DNA from: Lithodes maja
Taxonomy: Eukaryota; Arthropoda; Malacostraca; Decapoda; Lithodidae
NCBI GenBank assembly: GCA_037953745.1
Contig: JBAKBP010007938.1
Coordinates: forward strand, 1 to 64,000
Direction: 5' to 3'
Length of the DNA: 64,000 bases
Shown piece after piece: positions 21,985 through 33,130 of the stretch. Below the pieces are notes generated by a model, which was not told the DNA's origin, did no database searches, and saw only the letters and a list, made by a program, of their open reading frames with translations. Each line of letters starts with the position of its first letter. Within the stretch, counting starts at the first letter, position 1. A program made the position numbers and the translations under genes.

Positions 21985-22045
21985 GAAGTATCATTTAATT
22001 AAAATGTAAAACTTGCAAACCAAAATTGGGACAAGGGACCTATGC
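21985..22045 (-). repeat. Fragment of the GTTTCCACATAGC repeat family
   Basis: AAACTTGCAAACCAAAATTG is the reverse complement of part of 25820-25870 and 55085-55130, so this is a minus-strand scrap of that dispersed family. Confidence 0.6.
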
Positions 22046-22250
22046 CCATTTTTCTTTTTTTTTTTAAAGGACTAAAGTATATAAGTAAATGTAGTCTAAT
22101 TTAGTCACCAACCCAACACTTCAGAGACCAATATTCATAAACTTAGAACTATTCCTATAATTTATCCTGAACCTCAATCGAGATTTTGATCTATAAGGAA
22201 GTTTGAGTTATAGATGTCGATATTTAGCAGAATTACAAACATTATGCTAG

Positions 22251-22884
22251 TTAACCTAACAAGTGCGCATGGGGGTAATTGAAAACGTCCCCCTGTGCTG
22301 ACGTATTTGAGGTGTTTCCGTCACTAAAATATTAATTGTACCATTAATAGCATTAATAATTATCCATATGTGCCTATTATGGGTTGATTATAAAGGTATT
22401 AACCTGAAACAACAATAAAACGAGTGAAAACAGCGTTTGGATGGTCAAAATCGGAGATATAGCCCGCGAGTTGTATAATGTATGGGTGAGGCAAGCTACT
22501 TTCCCGCCAATTTCCCCCAAGGCCACTGAGACACAGTCGATCGATACTCTCTCTCTCTCTCTTGCACTCGCTTGCCATCAGTGATGACAACACCCTGCTT
22601 GCAACTCGCTAATGTTAGCACGAAAATATACCTCAGAATAAGGGAATAATAGGGAAAATAGGTGATAACTGAAGGATAGGAGGAAAGTGGGGAAGGAGGG
22701 GAGGTAGAGGACTGAGATTTTGCATGGCCCAGGGGCCAAAAAAAAATAAAAAAATAAAAAACTAAAAATAAATTTTTTTTTTTTTCGATGTCAAAAGTTG
22801 ATTTTTTATTTTACTTACTCACAAGAGTCTTCCCGCAGTCCGCCGGGGGAACTCTTAAGAGTCTCCCCGCAGCTCCCGGGTTAA
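22251..22884 (+). mobile_element. MITE-B copy 2, TTAA-flanked
   Basis: TTAA at 22251-22254 and 22881-22884. It matches copy 1 almost throughout in the same orientation, 360 bp downstream of it. Differences are mainly in the A/T tract and a few substitutions (AACAAGTGCGCATGGGGG at the left end). Confidence 0.88.
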
Positions 22885-23083
22885 AATACAAAACTTGAAA
22901 ATGAACTCCAAAGTTACTGTTCAAATTAATATAACTAACTCATTTAAAAACTATCGAAAATCCAACAATAAACAAAATCTTGATTGCTAAATAATAATGT
23001 ATACAGCTCCAACTTCCTTAGATCAGGACAAATTATAGAAATAGTTCTAAGAATGTTATGAATACAAGCCCAGTCCACCTAAA

Positions 23084-23264
23084 GATGGTATGACACGAGA
23101 GCTTTTATAATCAACATTTCTGGAGTATTTTTGCACTGGTATCATAAACTAGACTGATGGTAGATGAATGTAGGTAACCGAAATATATTAAATGTTGACC
23201 TCATAAGCTGCCAGACCAGTGTTGAGGATAAATGTTGATGGAAAAAGCTCTCATGTGATACCGG
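23084..23264. mobile_element. MITE-C copy 1
   Basis: Inverted ends around GGTATGACACGAGAGC and GCTCTCATGTGATACC, with the centre TTTTTGCACTGGTATCATAA, CTAGACTGATGGTA and AAGCTGCCAGACCA. A second copy with the same order is at 54001-54208. About 180 bp, non-coding. Confidence 0.7.
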
Positions 23265-23305
23265 CCTAAGATCATGGTCAGAAAAAGCAGTGTAACATGG
23301 GCATT

Positions 23306-23822
23306 CTGTACCGCCGACGTATTTTTTTTATTTTATTCTTGCTACTTATTAGATGATTTTGTTCAGCTTAGGAAGGATATCTACCCATTAAAAAAGCTAT
23401 AGACTATCTTAATTAATTAATCCTTTTAGCTACCCATACATACTTCCTAAGCTACACAAAATCGTCTAAAAGAAGCCGCTTATTATGGCTACTATTAGAC
23501 GATTCTGTTCAGCTTAAGGACGTCTACCGACTATCTCAATTAATCCTTTTAGCTACCCACAGATCCTTCCTAAGCTACATCAAATCGTCTAAAAGGAGCC
23601 GCTTATTTTGGCTACTATTAGAAGATTCTGTTCAGCCTAGGAATGACATCTACCCATTAAAAAGCTATAGACTATCTCAATTAATCCTTTTAGCTATCAC
23701 ATATCCTTCAAAGCTATAGACTATCTCAATTACTCCTCTTAGCTACCCATATATCCTTCCTAAGCTACACAAAATCGTCTAAAAGTAGCAAGAATAAAAC
23801 TAAAAATACGTCACCGGTACAG
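23306..23822. mobile_element. Foldback element with about 70-bp terminal inverted repeats and internal repeats
   Basis: The left end (CTGTACCGCCGACGTATTTT, TTATTCTTGCTACTT, TTCAGCTTAGGAAGGATAT) is the inverse of the right end (ATATCCTTCCTAAGC, AAGTAGCAAGAATAAAACTA, ATACGTCACCGGTACAG). The interior consists of alternating forward and reverse copies of TTAGACGATT...TTCAGCTTAAGG and TATCTCAATTAATCC, so the whole 517 bp can fold on itself. Isolated pieces of the same motif occur near 466-520, 25275-25380 and 28800-28870. Confidence 0.75.
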
Positions 23823-23877
23823 TAAGGGGTTAGTGTTTTTATACTAAGCTATAACCGATTCTGATATGTCATTCTTG

Positions 23878-24175
23878 GATAAAAATAATTCCAAATTCAA
23901 TCACAAAGGTCGATTAATTTACTCTAGTATTAACTTAGTCTGATAATATTAATTTCAAATTCACTCAGAAAGGTTGATTAACTTACTCTAATATTAACCT
24001 TATTATCTTGAGTTGATCATTTTAATTCCACATTTAATCATAAAGGTAGATTAATTTACTCTAGTATTAACTTATTATCTGGAGTTGATGATCATTTGAA
24101 TTCCAAATTCTATCACAAAGGTCAATTAATTTACTCTACTATTAATTTAGTATCTGAAGTTGATGATAAATTATA
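23878..24175. repeat. Diverged tandem repeat, about 64-75-bp unit, 4 copies
   Basis: GATTAATTTACTCTAGTATTA and its variants recur at about 23912, 23976, 24049 and 24124, each preceded by AATTCCAAATTCAATCACAA-like sequence. Confidence 0.75.
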
Positions 24176-24594
24176 TATAAATCTAGTAATGCAAGCAAAA
24201 CAAGTGAAAATTATGATTTTATATAAATCTGGTAAGAAAGCAAAATCAGTTGAAAAGTATGATCATTATTTATGAATCTGATCATGAGCAAAAATCCGTA
24301 AACACTTTGACAGCCAGAATCGATAATAGATATATATAAAAAACACTAAATAAACTTGCCCTGTCACACTGCCTTATGAATCCTCATATTACCTCACACA
24401 AAAACACTATAGTCTATCCATTACAATCGGGCCAAAAATCTTGAACCACTAAATTCTATAACTCAAAATTTATTATACTCCGTTTCATTTCATCTGACGA
24501 TAAATTGAATCCCTTAGCAGCGGATTTCTTGATACTTAATGGAAAAATATGAAACCACCATGTGTCTGCATCATATTAAATTCATATTTGTTTT

Positions 24595-24730
24595 CACCAA
24601 CTCACCAATTAATTTTAACTAATTAAATCATTGAAAGTAATGAATACATGTGGTACTCCAAGGACTCGAACCTAGGATACTCGCACCGAAATTCCGCACA
24701 CTAAGAGTTTATATAATCAGCACCATATTT
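24595..24730 (-). mobile_element. tRNA-derived SINE
   Basis: The minus strand carries CCTAGGTTCGAGTCCTTGG (B box) and the same CACATGTATTC body as the 16200 copy. The A-box half is degenerate. Confidence 0.72.
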
Positions 24731-24934
24731 CACTATAAAATCTTCAAAGTAACTGAGAAATGTTGATGGGAACTTTGCAATTTACCGTCAGATGAAATGA
24801 AACAGACTATAATCAAGCGACTATTCTAGCCCATTTGAGGACCTGAGTAATGCAATTTCCTAAATGCCACTTTTATATTGAAAAATGTACAAATTTATCT
24901 CGATTTAGCTTGATGAAGGAATAGACATATTATA

Positions 24935-25045
24935 TTTTTTTCACCAACCAACTTCACTTCTAAACTCAACTAATGAAAACAACAAATACATGTGGCACTC
25001 GAAGGACTCGAACCTAGGACACTCGCACTGCAATTCCGCTATGAA
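24935..25045 (-). mobile_element. tRNA-derived SINE
   Basis: A third copy of the same SINE, with B box GGTTCGAGTCC on the minus strand and tail CACCAACCAACTTCACTTCT as at 16206. It is truncated in the tRNA-like head. Confidence 0.72.
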
Positions 25046-25544
25046 GCTTACAAAAAATACCCCCAAGACCCCCCTTTGAGATAAATTTGTACAATATTGT
25101 ACAATATTGTAACAAAACAATGTCTCTACCAAAGTGGCATTTAGGACATTGCATAATTCAGGTCCCCATTTGCTCTAGCCCCTTTTGAGTTACAGAGGAT
25201 ATGGGTCATGATTTTTGGCCTCTATAAAATGAATACACTATATTTAACAGGATGATTAATTAACACCTTCAGTATAACATTGACTTTTATTCTGGCTATA
25301 GGTAGGTAATTTTATTCAGCTTAGGAAGGACATTTGGCTATATTCTGGCTATTCGTAGGTAAAATTATTCAGCCTATCCTCTCCACATGACAAGCTCCTG
25401 CCAGCTAAGCAAAACAGATCATCGTGAAGAGCTACTTAGTCTCTGCACCATCCCCAAGTAGCAGAATTAATCTCAACATACTCTATACTGTAGATACACT
25501 TCTCTTTCTACCCTAGCCTCAGCCAATCCCACTACATGTATACT

Positions 25545-26044
25545 TTAAGGGGAGGTTTTTAGTTTGTTCCCTAGACCTCCATCAAGCTTAAAATTACACC
25601 CCCAAGACCCCCTTTCAAGATAAATTTGTACATTTTCGGTAGATTTTTTTTGGTTCCTCTTAAATTAGTTTAGTTTGCTTGGGAAACAGATTAACTTGCT
25701 CATGTAGTAATGTACACCCTATGTGGTGGATTGTGTTCTTTTATTTAATAATTTTCATTTTAGTAAGCGTTGTTTCCACATAGCGATTTTGATAATTTAA
25801 TTTGACTTTATATTGTCCTTGTCCCAATTTTGGTTTGTTTGGTTTGCAGGTTTTGCATTTTAATTACAGGCTCGCCAGGAAGAAATCGACACCTAAGTAG
25901 TACGAAAGGTCTTAAAATGGACAGAAATGGCGCGAAAGTTCTTAAAATAGCCAAACTAATAGGCCGAACGTCTTAAAATCTCAAAAGCAATGGGGCTAAA
26001 CATGAGGGAGAGGGGAACCAGAAAAACAGCCCATCTCCCCTTAA
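25545..26044 (-). mobile_element. MITE-A copy with an inserted repeat, TTAA-flanked
   Basis: TTAA at 25545-25548 and 26041-26044, with ends GGGGAGG and CATCTCCCC. The minus strand shows GTTTTTCTGGTTCCCC, the CGTTCGGCCTATTAG block and GTGTCGATTTCTTCCTGGCG at the right. The middle (about 25655-25870) is a different repeat, the GTTTCCACATAGCGATTTTG family, which replaces the usual centre. Confidence 0.7.
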
Positions 26045-26079
26045 AGACTGAGTGATCTATAAGTGGCACAGTTTCAGTT

Positions 26080-26310
26080 TCACATCCTAATGGAGGAATG
26101 CTAGGTAGCCCTCTTCTGGGCTGCCTCACTTGTTAAGTTTTTGCATTGGATATCCGATTGTAGAACCTGATCCCGCGTCTTTCTAGGTCTACCCCTCCAT
26201 GCTACTCCCTCTACGTTCACTGACATACATCTCTCTGCCTGCTTGTGCATCTCTTCACCGATACTCTTAATACCTCACTGCCTCCTCAGCTCCATATTAA
26301 TTACCTTATC
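26080..26310 (-). pseudogene. LINE C-terminal remnant (RTE/L1-type tail)
   Basis: The minus strand reads KDKVINMELRRQ, a stop, IKSIGEEMHKQAERCMSVNV, then AWRGRPRKTRDQVLQSDIQ and a weak C-terminal WHSSIRM. The GRPRKT block after the RT is typical of many non-LTR elements. It has at least one stop and no RT palm left. Confidence 0.65.
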
Positions 26311-26324
26311 TTTCAGTTTCTAAA

Positions 26325-26500
26325 ATTCTCCTACTCAATAAAACAGAGAAAGGGGTGAGGGAACATGAAAGTGGTCCCGGGCCCTAAGAATTGGAACTTT
26401 AAAGGTTACTGTTCGGGCTCTGTCTCAAGTCGGCCACCCCCAGCAATGGGGTATGTGCCTGAGAATATACAGTACATACTGTACATACATACATCTTTCA
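26325..26500 (-). repeat. Dispersed ACTCAGGCACATA family copy
   Basis: Inverted copy of 27955-28115: CCAGCAATGGGGTATGTGCC, GGGCTCTGTCTCAAGTCGGC, CTTTAAAGGTTACTGTTCGG, and GTCCCGGGCCCTAAGAATT at the far end. Confidence 0.75.
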
Positions 26501-26579
26501 GTTTAACCCCACATATCCTTATTATGTTAATTTAATGTATTAAGTAACACCCCGTTCTTAACATTAATCATCAATTACA

Positions 26580-26705
26580 AACCCAATGCACTTGAATAAA
26601 CTAATGAAAGCATATGGTCCTCCCAGGATTCCAACTCGGGACACCACACCCAGAACATAAGCATCTAAACCACTACACCACCAACACAGTTAAGAAAAAG
26701 ACATA
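26580..26705 (-). mobile_element. tRNA-derived SINE (second family)
   Basis: The minus strand has TGGTGTAGTGG (a clean A box), then GTCCCGAGTTGGAATCCTGG (a B box with one change) and the body GGACCATATGCTTTC. The same family occurs at 37265-37380. The tRNA-like part is easier to see here than in the 16200 family. Confidence 0.8.
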
Positions 26706-27199
26706 CAGTATTACTCAGCCTGTCCCTCTAACATCTAAAGTTGAAAAAAGTGTCTAGTTTTAGCCAGAATAAAATAAAACAATGCCATCGAACCGAAGGT
26801 GTTACACATCCTGCCTGTCTTGTGCATAAGGTAATATTTCCAAGGATTCTCAAGATCAAATCACATACACAAATTTAACAGTGAATTTGTGTCCGAGTCT
26901 GGTGTCTGCAACAAGATATCAGAGAAAATATACTGAGTTGAAGTATTTATTACGATAATGTCCCTGTGGTTGTTCAGTACAGTGGGCCTAATAGGTGATG
27001 TCTCAGTATTAAGTATGTTTTGATCAATAATTGGTATCAGTAATATCTAAAATTGATTTACGGCATTCATTTAGAGTGAGATATACTGTACAAACATGTT
27101 CCTACAGAAATGCACCCTATTCAACATTTGACAGATAATTAATACAGCATAGAGCTAGCCAAACGTAATGAACGCTGAGACATGACTTATTAGCGCTAT

Positions 27200-27835
27200 C
27201 GTACATATAGGAATGGAGGCATGACAGAAATACAAGGAAGAGCAGTGGGTGGTGGAGTACTCCTGGTACAGGAAGGGAATGAAGGGAAGTTGCCTGTGCT
27301 ACTGTTTGTTGATGATTTTTGTTTCTTTATTTTCCTATGTGTAATGAAGGAGACAAAAGGCAGGTTGCCTGTAACAAGTGTCTCCCCCAAAGCCGAAAGA
27401 GTGACAGGGCCAAATTCAAGGGCTGTTGGGGTCGAAATGCCTGGACACACAAAGTTTAAAGCAGTTTAAGTCATAAGATGAGGGAGAGAGTTCCAGAGTT
27501 CACTTGTTGAGTAAAGGAGAGACTGAGAAAATTTGCCAATTCTAGGGTTGGGACTGTGTTGAAAGGCGGGTGCACTGATACAATTTCGATGACTGACAAT
27601 AAGAGGGAGTTGCAGGGTATGGTAAATATGTTTGGTGCTTGTGTGTGAGAAATAGAACCTGAAGGTCAGTGTGGTAAACAAAATAAGATTGTGAGAGGGA
27701 TGAAGCCACAGAATGTGAGGTGAGAGTTGAACGGTCAGGTAATGGAAAATTGTAACTTATTTAAGTGGCTGACGATGACAAACAAGTATGAAGGCGATTC
27801 ATTTGTGGTCACCCCCTCGGGGATCAATCCATCAA
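27200..27835 (+). pseudogene. RTE-like RT fragment split by a LINE tail
   Basis: 27219-27320 reads EIQGRAVGGGVLLV and EGKLPVLLFVDD, the RTE motif with V in place of the usual A before DD. 27580-27780 continues with MTDNKRELQGMVNMFGACV, NLKV and LNGQVMENCNLFKWL, matching 45900-45640 read on the minus strand. Between them lies about 250 bp of an unrelated minus-strand LINE tail. Several stops; dead. Confidence 0.75.
27330..27578 (-). mobile_element. LINE tail inserted into the RTE fragment
   Basis: The minus strand reads KFSQSLLYSTSELWNSLPH, FGPVTLSALGETLVTG and the non-coding end shared with 13690-13930. The RTE frame resumes directly to the right. Confidence 0.65.
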
Positions 27836-27954
27836 GCAATATATATATATACTCTGTATTCTACAATTATATGTCAGGAAATTGGCTGCTAAGCGTTGAA
27901 ATTTCTCCTCCAGTAAAGATGAAAATAGTAGTATACACTATACAGTATAGGTAT

Positions 27955-28115
27955 ATGTATGGTATGTATATACTCAGGCACATAACCCATTGCTGGGCAT
28001 GGCCGACTCGAGACAGAGCCCGAACTGAAACCTTTAAAGTTCCAAATTCTTAGGGTCCGGGACTATTTATGCGTTCCCTCGCCCCTTTTTCTGTCTCGAT
28101 GAGTAGGAGAATTTT
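27955..28115 (+). repeat. Dispersed ACTCAGGCACATA family copy
   Basis: The plus-strand version of 26325-26500: ACTCAGGCACATAACCCATT, GACTCGAGACAGAGCCCGAA, CTTTAAAGTTCC and GAGTAGGAGAATTTTA. The role of the family is unknown. Confidence 0.75.
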
Positions 28116-28499
28116 ACAAGGGAAGGAGGATTCCTAGCCCCCTGCCCCCACAAAGAAAAGTAGGACAGTAAAAGAGACAGACAGAAACAGCTAAGGTTGG
28201 GTAGAGGATGCCAAACCTAACTTTGGACAGGAAAACTTTAAAAAACATTGGACACTATACTTCACTAACAGGATATTATTGTCTCGGACACTGTGACTCG
28301 GAGAAAAATTGACTGTTAAAAGTGGTACTGTGACTTAACCTTGACTGACCAACCTTGATCTTGGAGAAGTGTTGGGTTGGTTACTGAATCTGTTGGTAAA
28401 TGAAACATGGTAGAAAGTTCAGCGGGAGATTATCATAAGGAGAGTTACACCGGTTATATTATACATTAGTTACCATGTTGTATACCATCCATCTTTCCC
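28116..28499. other. No gene recognised
   Basis: No repeat or coding match noticed in this stretch. Confidence 0.5.
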
Positions 28500-28650
28500 T
28501 CATTCTATGACTTAAATTACTTCAAACTTTGTGTGTCCAGATATTTTGACTCGAACAATACTTGATTTTGGCCCTATCACTCTTTCAAATCTAGTGGAGG
28601 CACTCGTCACAGCCAGTTTTGCCTTTTGTCTACCTCATCCACATAGAAGA
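28500..28650 (+). pseudogene. LINE tail scrap
   Basis: The plus strand carries the same YDLNYFKLCVS segment and the GGCACTCGTCACAGCCAGTT end as the LINE tail family at 13690-13930. Confidence 0.6.
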
Positions 28651-29110
28651 AAAAAAATCTAGGTTAGTTACCTGTAAAATAGGCTAACTTCAGATAGGGA
28701 GGTAACTTTGAACATCTCAGGATATATAATGTAATGAACCACTGTACCAGTTATTGAAAAAAAAAAAAAAAGAGTCTTAACCCTTCCTGTGCTGGCAACG
28801 TCTTTTTCATTTATTACGGTCACTATTAGACAATTTGATTCAGTTTAAAAAGGACCTCCAGCAATAAACAGGCTGCAAATTATCTCACTTCATCCTTTTT
28901 ACTATAAGTATAAGATCCAGTGTGGTATACAGTATTCTAAGTTCCTGAAATCCCCAAGAATAATGAATACTTAAATTGTAGAGAAAATTAGACCCGCATT
29001 AGAAAACTTGGGGCCGTACACTAAGCTCTGAGATGACGAGTCACTGACCTCCATGACTTTGCCTTTTGGTGGGGGAGTACAGTTTCTAGCTCAAAGGGAT
29101 CAAATGCGAA
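28651..29110. other. No gene recognised
   Basis: Contains a short piece of the foldback motif (28800-28870) and an A run at 28757-28771. Nothing else is identifiable. Confidence 0.5.
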
Positions 29111-29169
29111 TTTGCCACGTTTAAAAACATGGACGCCTCTTCAAACCCCTAATTTATTTTTTGTCAGAC

Positions 29170-29333
29170 AGCGTAATTCCCGAGGTGTGGTGGCCATGTA
29201 CAGTTCCGGACAGATCAAACAGCAACACCCCGTCCACCAGCTGTGTGGTGTGGGGCTCTGCGGATTTGCTAACACTGGCAGGAGGTGGGAGGGATGTGGG
29301 TGGATGATGACGGGAGGGATGTGGGGGGTTTAG
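29170..29333 (+). repeat. Left half of a repeat split by piggyBac-1
   Basis: GTACAGTTCCGGACAGAT, CCACCAGCTGTGTGGTG, GGGGCTCTGCGGATTTG and GGGAGGGATGTGGGTGG match 35440-35590 read on the minus strand. The copy resumes at 34401 after the transposon. Confidence 0.85.
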
Positions 29334-29526
29334 CCCCTCCAACCCGGATGGGCTCTTGAACGCCCATAACAACCTCGGCCCGCGCAACCCGGATGGGCTC
29401 TTGAACGCCCATTGCTTGCATGAGTGCTTTCGAAGGCCGCGCGTAAATTTTTGGTATCATGGGACGGTAGGTGGCGCCACCCGGCGTAAACGACGCCACA
29501 ACAACAGCATCTACCCCGACGCCATC

Positions 29527-32500
29527 ATGGACAGTACGCCAAATAGTGATTCCGCTGTGTCCGATACCGTGCTTCCTACGACGCCTTTGCTTGTTCGTCG
29601 CGCCTTACCCCGACGGCATCGCCTAAATGTGTTATCTCCCGGAGGTATTGAGACGACTTTGAGACTTTATGAGCGAGCTGATGCCAAGCATAATGTTGAT
29701 GATGAAGTCAGTGACGACTCCAGTAATTATAAGTCGAGTGATTATGGCCATGAGTGAGAAAGAAGAGCAATTCCTGGGATTTGCGAGAGAAATTGACAGT
29801 GATGAGAGTGATGTAGGTGATGTACCAGTTATTGAGGAAGCTGGTTTACCTAAAGACAGTGAACTTGAGAGAGTAAGTGAGTGGGAGAGTTCAAGGTCAC
29901 TCACCAAATTTCGCATAAGTGACACGACTCCAAGCCCTTCCCCAGGTAAATCGCCTTTCAAGCTACATTTGTATAAGCAAAAAATACTTGAGAAGGCGGC
30001 CGCGGCAGCTAGGGAACAAGCAAAAATACTTGGTGAGGATGAGGCTGTGAGTGAGGGTCAGCGTGGTGACCCTTCTCGTCCGCCATTGTCTCCCTTATCT
30101 ACCCACGCCACCCAAGATGACCCGGATGCCCCGCATTCTTCCCCACCACCCCCACCATTGCCAAGGGTTGAGGACACCCCACTTTCGGCCTATTTGCCTC
30201 CTAGGTCCCCCGACAGGAGACATACTGTTGCCGAAAAGGGGAAAGGTAGAAAATATACGAAGAAAATTAAGAAAAGTTGTTGTTGTTGTTGTTGCTGTTC
30301 CTCAGGCTGTCTGGCCGAGCAGCCCCAAGGTCCCGAGCAAGGCCAAGGCCATAACCGAGCGCCCCCACAGAACCCTCCCAGCTTACCACTAATAATGCCC
30401 AGGTGACCGAAGCCACTCAAAGGCGGGGAGCTGAGGAGGGTGCGGAAACGCCCGGGAAACAAAAGCCCCACCCAAGGCCCTGTGCCCCTCAGCAATTATA
30501 AAGGGAAAGTTGAGGGGCAAAGGAAAAATGTGACGCTTTGGCTCCCAATCTGCCAGGGTTGGCAGTAGGGAGGTCAATCCACGGAAAAGACGCCGTCACT
30601 TGAGATCTAGAAAATATATAAGTAAAAGGAACAGTCAGAGTAAGCTGTGGGTATGGCAGAGAACGCTCAACTCTCATTCTGATAGACCAGCCCATCACCA
30701 TAATTAAAAGTAAATGAGTTTTGTTCGAGGCTCCCGCGGCGGCGTCCACCCCGGCTGGCCCCAGCCATACGTCCCCGCAACTGTCCCCGCAACTTTCCCC
30801 ACGGTCCTCCCCACCTCTCCCGCCTTCAACATGTCTTCCTGAAGAAGTCTTTGAGCTCGCATCACCAATACCTGGGCCTAGTGACAGTGAATCATTGCTT
30901 TCTGTCACTCGTCGCAGGCCAAGGAGCCCGGGACCTCGGGGGGACACAGCCTCACCTGCCACTCCTTCCCCACCTCGCCCACCCGCACGCCGCCCACGCA
31001 TCACTGGTTCCCCGCCAGATTATGTGGGGGCCACTGATGATGAAGGGCACCTCTCTGAAGACTCTGGCCATGATTACATAGGTCCACCGTCAGGGCAAGA
31101 TGACCACTCTGACGATGACTATATGGACATCGACGACCCTCGACCCATCCGCTTGGCCCGGCGTCGTGCTGCCCGTCATGCTGCCCGCCGCCCTGGCCGC
31201 CGCCCTGGCCGCCCTAGGGCGCGCGCCTCCCGAGTTGGCCCTGGGCGTGCTGGGCCACCAGCTGGAGCTCCTCGTCAGCGTAGACAAGACCCATTCTACG
31301 TTTTTCAGTGGCAAGACGTAGTTGATGGGGATGGATACAACCCTGATGTGCCAGCTTTTGATGAGGTACTGGAGGATTCAGGCATTACCCCCAATTTTCC
31401 TGCAGGCCCCAATGCTCCACCACATGAACTATTTGAGGCATTCTTTGATGAGGAGGTGGTAGGCTATGTTGTCAAAGAGACAAATAAGCAGCACCAATTC
31501 CAGGTCCACTTTTTGGGCAAGGTGACCAAGGGCCACATGAGGAAGTGGACCCCAGTGACTCATAAAGAATTCATGGTGTTCCTGGCACTCACCATGCTAA
31601 TGCCTCATGTCAAGAAGCATAGGTTGCCTGACTATTGGATCACCAATGATCTGATTTCCACCCCTGCCTTCGGGAAATATATGGCTCGCGACCGGTACCT
31701 TGATATCCTCGCAGCGCTCCATCTTGAAACCAACCTTGACGTCCACCTCCCAGACAAGCTGTGGAAGATTAGGACGTTGTATGAGATGATGCGAGAACGC
31801 TTCACCTCCTACTTCAAGCCCTTCCGCAAGGTCGTCATTGACGAGTCTCTTGTGCTGTTCCGGGGAAAACTCAGCTTCCGGCAGTACATCACCTCAAAAA
31901 GACATCGCTTTGGCATAAAATTCTTTGTGCTGTGCGACTGCCAAACTGGCTATGTCCTGGACTTCCTGGTCTACAGTGGGAAGGAAGGGGACTTGCTTGT
32001 GGACCCCCTCATTGGCTTTGGCGGAGCAGTGGTGCAAGCCATGATGGACCGCTACTTCCATAAGAATCACGTCCTCTACACGGACAATTATTACACGTCC
32101 CTCACTCTCTCACAGTACCTGCATGAGCGCAAGACGGGGACTGTAGGCACAGTACGAGGGAAAAGGAAGGGCATGCCACCTTTCCCTCCAAAGACCAAAA
32201 AAGGTGATGTCTTCAAGAAGAAGTCGGGGCCCATTCTGGCTATCCACTGGCACGACCAGCGGAAGGTCAACCTCCTGACCACCATCCACAAGGGGGAAAT
32301 GGTGGAGACTGGCAAGGTGGATCGCCGCACCCAGGCCAGGGTGACCAAGCCCGATGCTGTCCTGGACTACAACATCAACATGAGGCTGGTGGACAAGTCC
32401 GACATGCAGATAGGCTTCATTGACTGCCTGCGTACCTCGTGCAGATGGTACAAAAAGTTCTTTCTGCATATGGTGGACATGTCAGTTCTGAATGCATACA

Positions 32501-32859
32501 ATATTTACAAGCTTCGGAATGTGAACACACCCCTGAAGTTCAATAGCCTGCGGAGGTTCCAAAAGCAGGTGTTGACGGAACTCCTGGAGAAGTATGGTAC
32601 GTCACAGAGGGCAGTGGCACATCCTGGGCCCGCCGTTATCGACCGCTTGCAGGCTGTTCAATACTTGATTAGGCACAGGCTTGGTTCCCTGCCTCAGAAT
32701 GAATCAGGAAGAACACAGCAGAAGCGGTGCCATGTCTGCTACAACAGCAGGGTGAGGCCGAACCCAGGTAAAAAGTCAACCATGGAGTGTGTGGAGTGCA
32801 AGGTGGCACTCTGTGCTTTAGAGTGCTTCTTTGATAACCACTCCAAGCTGGAGTTCTAA
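29527..32859 (+). pseudogene. piggyBac-1 transposase, broken by a frameshift and a SINE
   Basis: Starts MDSTPNSDSAVSD at 29527, closely matching the intact piggyBac-3 protein. A one-base insertion near 29755 ends the first frame just after SSDYGHE. The second frame (to about 30277) continues EEQFLGFAREIDSDESD up to KKIKKS. A minus-strand SINE then occupies 30278-30701, and the remaining frame (30721-32859) runs to the end. The catalytic aspartates IDESL, YTDNY and VDKSD and the C-terminal Cys-rich finger are all still present. It would cut and paste at TTAA if repaired; as read it cannot make a full protein. Everything after the SINE could in principle give a C-terminal piece, but no start context supports that. 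Confidence 0.93.
30278..30701 (-). mobile_element. SINE-L copy inside piggyBac-1, 5'-truncated
   Basis: On the minus strand it begins GTGATGGGCTGGTCTATCAG and ends in a run complementary to (GTT)n. The flanks AATTAAGAAAAGT (30265-30277) and AATTAAAAGT (30702-30711) are an imperfect target duplication of the transposase codons. It lacks the first about 130 bp found in the 34592 copy. An older inward deletion of two bases in the right duplication is likely. Confidence 0.85.
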
Positions 32860-33130
32860 TAATCATACTGAAATTGCCAAATAAAATGACAATATGTACA
32901 CTATAATTATATATAGGCAAAAAGTGGAAGAAAACCAATTTATTGTAATACAAAAGTCATGTATTATGAGAAAATTGATACAAATACAATTCCACCATAA
33001 TAACATGTGAAAGTGACACATATGTATATACCAAGTGACATTCATATGATTAGAACCTATAGAAATATCTAAATCAGTGAAAAAAGACACAATAAATTGT
33101 ATATAAAACGTTTACAAATCATATAACTAA

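Larger units (their letters stand above)
24420..25235. repeat. Composite of inverted segments with two tRNA-derived SINE pieces
   Basis: GTTTCATTTCATCTGACG (24481) returns inverted at 24786, and TAAATGCCACTTT (24862) returns inverted at 25131-25143. Two minus-strand SINE pieces with the B box GGTTCGAGTCC lie inside, at 24595-24730 and 24935-25045. 25145-25235 is an inverted copy of the 3617/8887 dispersed repeat. No coding sequence. Confidence 0.65.
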
